Both the position numbers and the translations under genes were made by a program. The notes below the pieces were generated by a model. That model was not told the DNA's origin. It made no database searches and saw nothing but the letters and a program-made list of their open reading frames with translations. Positions 62,723 to 64,000 of a stretch of DNA of 64,000 nucleotides are shown here, one piece after another. This stretch comes from Burkholderia lata (GTDB lineage Bacteria; Pseudomonadota; Gammaproteobacteria; Burkholderiales; Burkholderiaceae), in NCBI RefSeq assembly GCF_000012945.1, contig NC_007509.1, positions 930,001 to 994,000 of the forward strand, given 5' to 3'. The first letter of the stretch is position 1, and the number at the start of each line of letters is the position of its first letter.

Positions 62723-63301
62723 TTACTGTTTGAGCGCTTCGGCCGTGATCAGCAGCTTCGTCTTCATCTTGAAGCCGTACTGCTTGCCGTAGTCGAGGCC
62801 GAAATCGCTGCGGTCGAATTCGCCGACGGCGTCGACACCGCACACTTCACGCTTGAGCATCGGGTGCGGCATGCACTTGAACGAATCGATCTTCAGCGTG
62901 ACCGGCTTCGTGACGCCATGCAGCGTCAAGTTGCCGACCACCGACACCGGCTTGTCGCCGTCGAACTTGATCGCGCCCTTGTAGTTCGCCTGCGGGAACT
63001 TGGCGACGTCGAAGAACTCGGCCGTCTGCAGATGCTCGTCGAGCTTCGCGCTGCCGGTGTGGATCGACGCGATGTCGGTCGTCACGTCGACCGTGCCCGT
63101 CTTCGCCGCGCGGTCGAGCGTCACGGTGCCGCTCGACTTGTCGAACTTGCCGCGCCAGACCGACAGGCCGCCCATGTGGTCAGCCTCGAAGCTCGGGTAC
63201 GTGTGGCTCGGGTCGAACTGGTAGGTCGTGCTTTCGGCAAAGGCCGACAGCGACAGCGAAGCGGCCAGTGCGCCCGCTGCAATCATCCAATGCTTCTTCA
63301 A
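62723..63301 (-). CDS. YceI family periplasmic protein
   Basis: A 192-residue secreted lipocalin-like protein. The signal peptide [20 protein letters not shown] ends near AFAES. The mature domain begins with [20 protein letters not shown] and includes FEVAKFPQA-like [34 protein letters not shown] and [17 protein letters not shown], all YceI landmarks. YceI folds bind isoprenoid lipids such as polyprenyl quinones. It is the first gene of the operon and is divergent from the LysR gene with 117 bp between. Confidence 0.93.
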   Translation of the reverse strand: MKKHWMIAAGALAASLSLSAFAESTTYQFDPSHTYPSFEADHMGGLSVWRGKFDKSSGTVTLDRAAKTGTVDVTTDIASIHTGSAKLDEHLQTAEFFDVAKFPQANYKGAIKFDGDKPVSVVGNLTLHGVTKPVTLKIDSFKCMPHPMLKREVCGVDAVGEFDRSDFGLDYGKQYGFKMKTKLLITAEALKQ

Positions 63302-63386
63302 CTCTTTCTCCCTGGAACGTAAAGGTTCGTCTGTAGCGTGAGAGCAGTATGGAGAGGGACGCTGATTTACACTAGACGGATAAATA

Positions 63387-63401
63387 GGATTTGATTAATC
63401 C
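63387..63401. promoter_or_regulatory. LysR-type site in the YceI/LysR divergent interval
   Basis: GGATTTGATTAATCC has 5-bp arms GGATT and AATCC around a 5-bp centre, fitting a T-N11-A LysR box. It lies 18 bp upstream of the LysR start and could serve both directions. Confidence 0.5.
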
Positions 63402-63418
63402 ATTTTTGGAGGAATCCG

Positions 63419-64000
63419 ATGCTCGATCTGAATGACCTTGCGCTGTTCGTCCAGGTCGTCCGTGCCGGCAGCTTCTCGGAGGCCGCGCGCCGCCTGCGCA
63501 TGCCGGCCAATACGCTGAGCCGGCGCATCGACCAGCTCGAAGGGCAGCTCGGCACGCGCCTGCTGCACCGCTCGACCCGCAAGCTCGCGCCGAGCACGGA
63601 GGGGCAGGCGCTGTTCGAGCGCTATGCGCCGGCGCTCGACCGGATCTTCGAGATCGAGCGGCTGCATGCGGACGGGCAGGAGCCGTCCGGCACGGTGCGC
63701 GTGACGGCGATGGCCGGCCTGTTCGAAATTTTCCGGCTGGAATGGCTGGCGGAGTTCTATGCGCGCTACCCGCAGATCAGCATCGACTTCCTGCTCGACG
63801 ACACGCCGTCCGACCTGATCGGCGAGCGCATCGACCTGGCCTTGCGCATGGGGATCGAGACCGGCGGCAGCTTCCGCGTGCGCCGGATTGCACCGGGCAC
63901 GATGATCCTTGCCGCCAGTCCCGCGTATCTCGAACGGCGCGGGGCGCCGCGCACGCCGCGCGAGCTCGCCGATCACGACTGCCTGACGGTGTCCGGCCGC
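63419..64000 (+). CDS. LysR-family regulator (cut by window end)
   Basis: The first 194 codons of an LTTR. The winged HTH is LDLNDLALFVQVVRAGSFSE, AARRLRMPANTLSRRIDQLE and GQLGTRLLHRSTRKLAPSTE. The effector-binding domain begins near residue 88 (GTVRVTAMAGLFEIFRLEWL) and continues to the window end. GGAGGAA lies five bases before the ATG at 63419. The CrgA-like sequence (MPANTLSRR) is of the group that often controls divergent oxidoreductase or azoR genes. The stop lies outside the window. Confidence 0.92.
   Translation, partial: MLDLNDLALFVQVVRAGSFSEAARRLRMPANTLSRRIDQLEGQLGTRLLHRSTRKLAPSTEGQALFERYAPALDRIFEIERLHADGQEPSGTVRVTAMAGLFEIFRLEWLAEFYARYPQISIDFLLDDTPSDLIGERIDLALRMGIETGGSFRVRRIAPGTMILAASPAYLERRGAPRTPRELADHDCLTVSGR

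Overview
The window looks like a chromosomal segment of a high-GC betaproteobacterium, most likely Burkholderia (cepacia-complex type). This rests on GC-rich codon use, the families present (DUF3820, a YadA-type adhesin with an ESPR leader, a tandem UvrA, DUF1852/core-MetE) and the wording of the proteins. No rRNA, tRNA or CRISPR array was seen.

Layout. (1) 1-5.6 kb: a co-directional acyl-CoA catabolic operon (MaoC hydratase end, SDR dehydrogenase, thiolase, acyl-CoA synthetase, CaiB/BaiF CoA-transferase). (2) 5.84-10.99 kb: a lower-GC insertion with IS66-type ends, a near-perfect 8-bp target duplication, an internally deleted IS66 transposase region and cargo (DJ-1/PfpI protein, alpha/beta hydrolase, divergent AraC regulator, glutathione S-transferase, a dnaE2 remnant). 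(3) 11.2-17 kb: a LysR regulator, then an alcohol/aldehyde oxidation operon (MBL-fold hydrolase, aldehyde dehydrogenase, GMC oxidoreductase), separated by a truncated enoyl-CoA hydratase and a 14-copy hexamer repeat. (4) 17.3-21 kb: a three-subunit periplasmic sugar/gluconate dehydrogenase (small subunit, flavoprotein, triheme cytochrome c) with PtxS-like palindromes upstream. (5) 21.5-25.1 kb: a GlcG-like protein, a DUF1330-like protein, a small gene broken by one TGA, and an MFS transporter. (6) 25.3-31.4 kb: a 1967-residue double UvrA under a perfect LexA box, with its own terminator.

(7) 31.4-36.2 kb: a patchwork of small genes, gene-poor stretches and an IS30 remnant. (8) 36.4-42.8 kb: a caa3-type cytochrome oxidase operon (subunits II with fused cytochrome c, I, two subunit-III paralogues, IV) followed by a HiPIP, which is a plausible electron donor, plus small membrane proteins. 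(9) 43-50 kb: small conserved genes, then a methionine-related block: flavin reductase, core-MetE (MesD-like), DUF1852 (MesX-like), QueH and a MetR-like regulator. The mesD/mesX part has visibly lower GC. (10) 50.2-61.2 kb: an OmpA-family lipoprotein, a 1854-residue trimeric autotransporter adhesin with a 2.1-kb tandem-repeat stalk, and a divergent two-component pair (REC-AraC regulator and 7TM-DISM sensor kinase). (11) 61.2-64 kb: pirin, azoreductase and YceI genes divergent from a LysR gene cut by the window end.

The strongest items for follow-up are the IS66 cargo island, the MesD/MesX block with its regulator and palindromes, the asymmetric double UvrA with an SOS box, and the repeat array between the adhesin and its neighbouring two-component system. 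All functional assignments come from reading motifs and remembered family resemblance; no searches were run.
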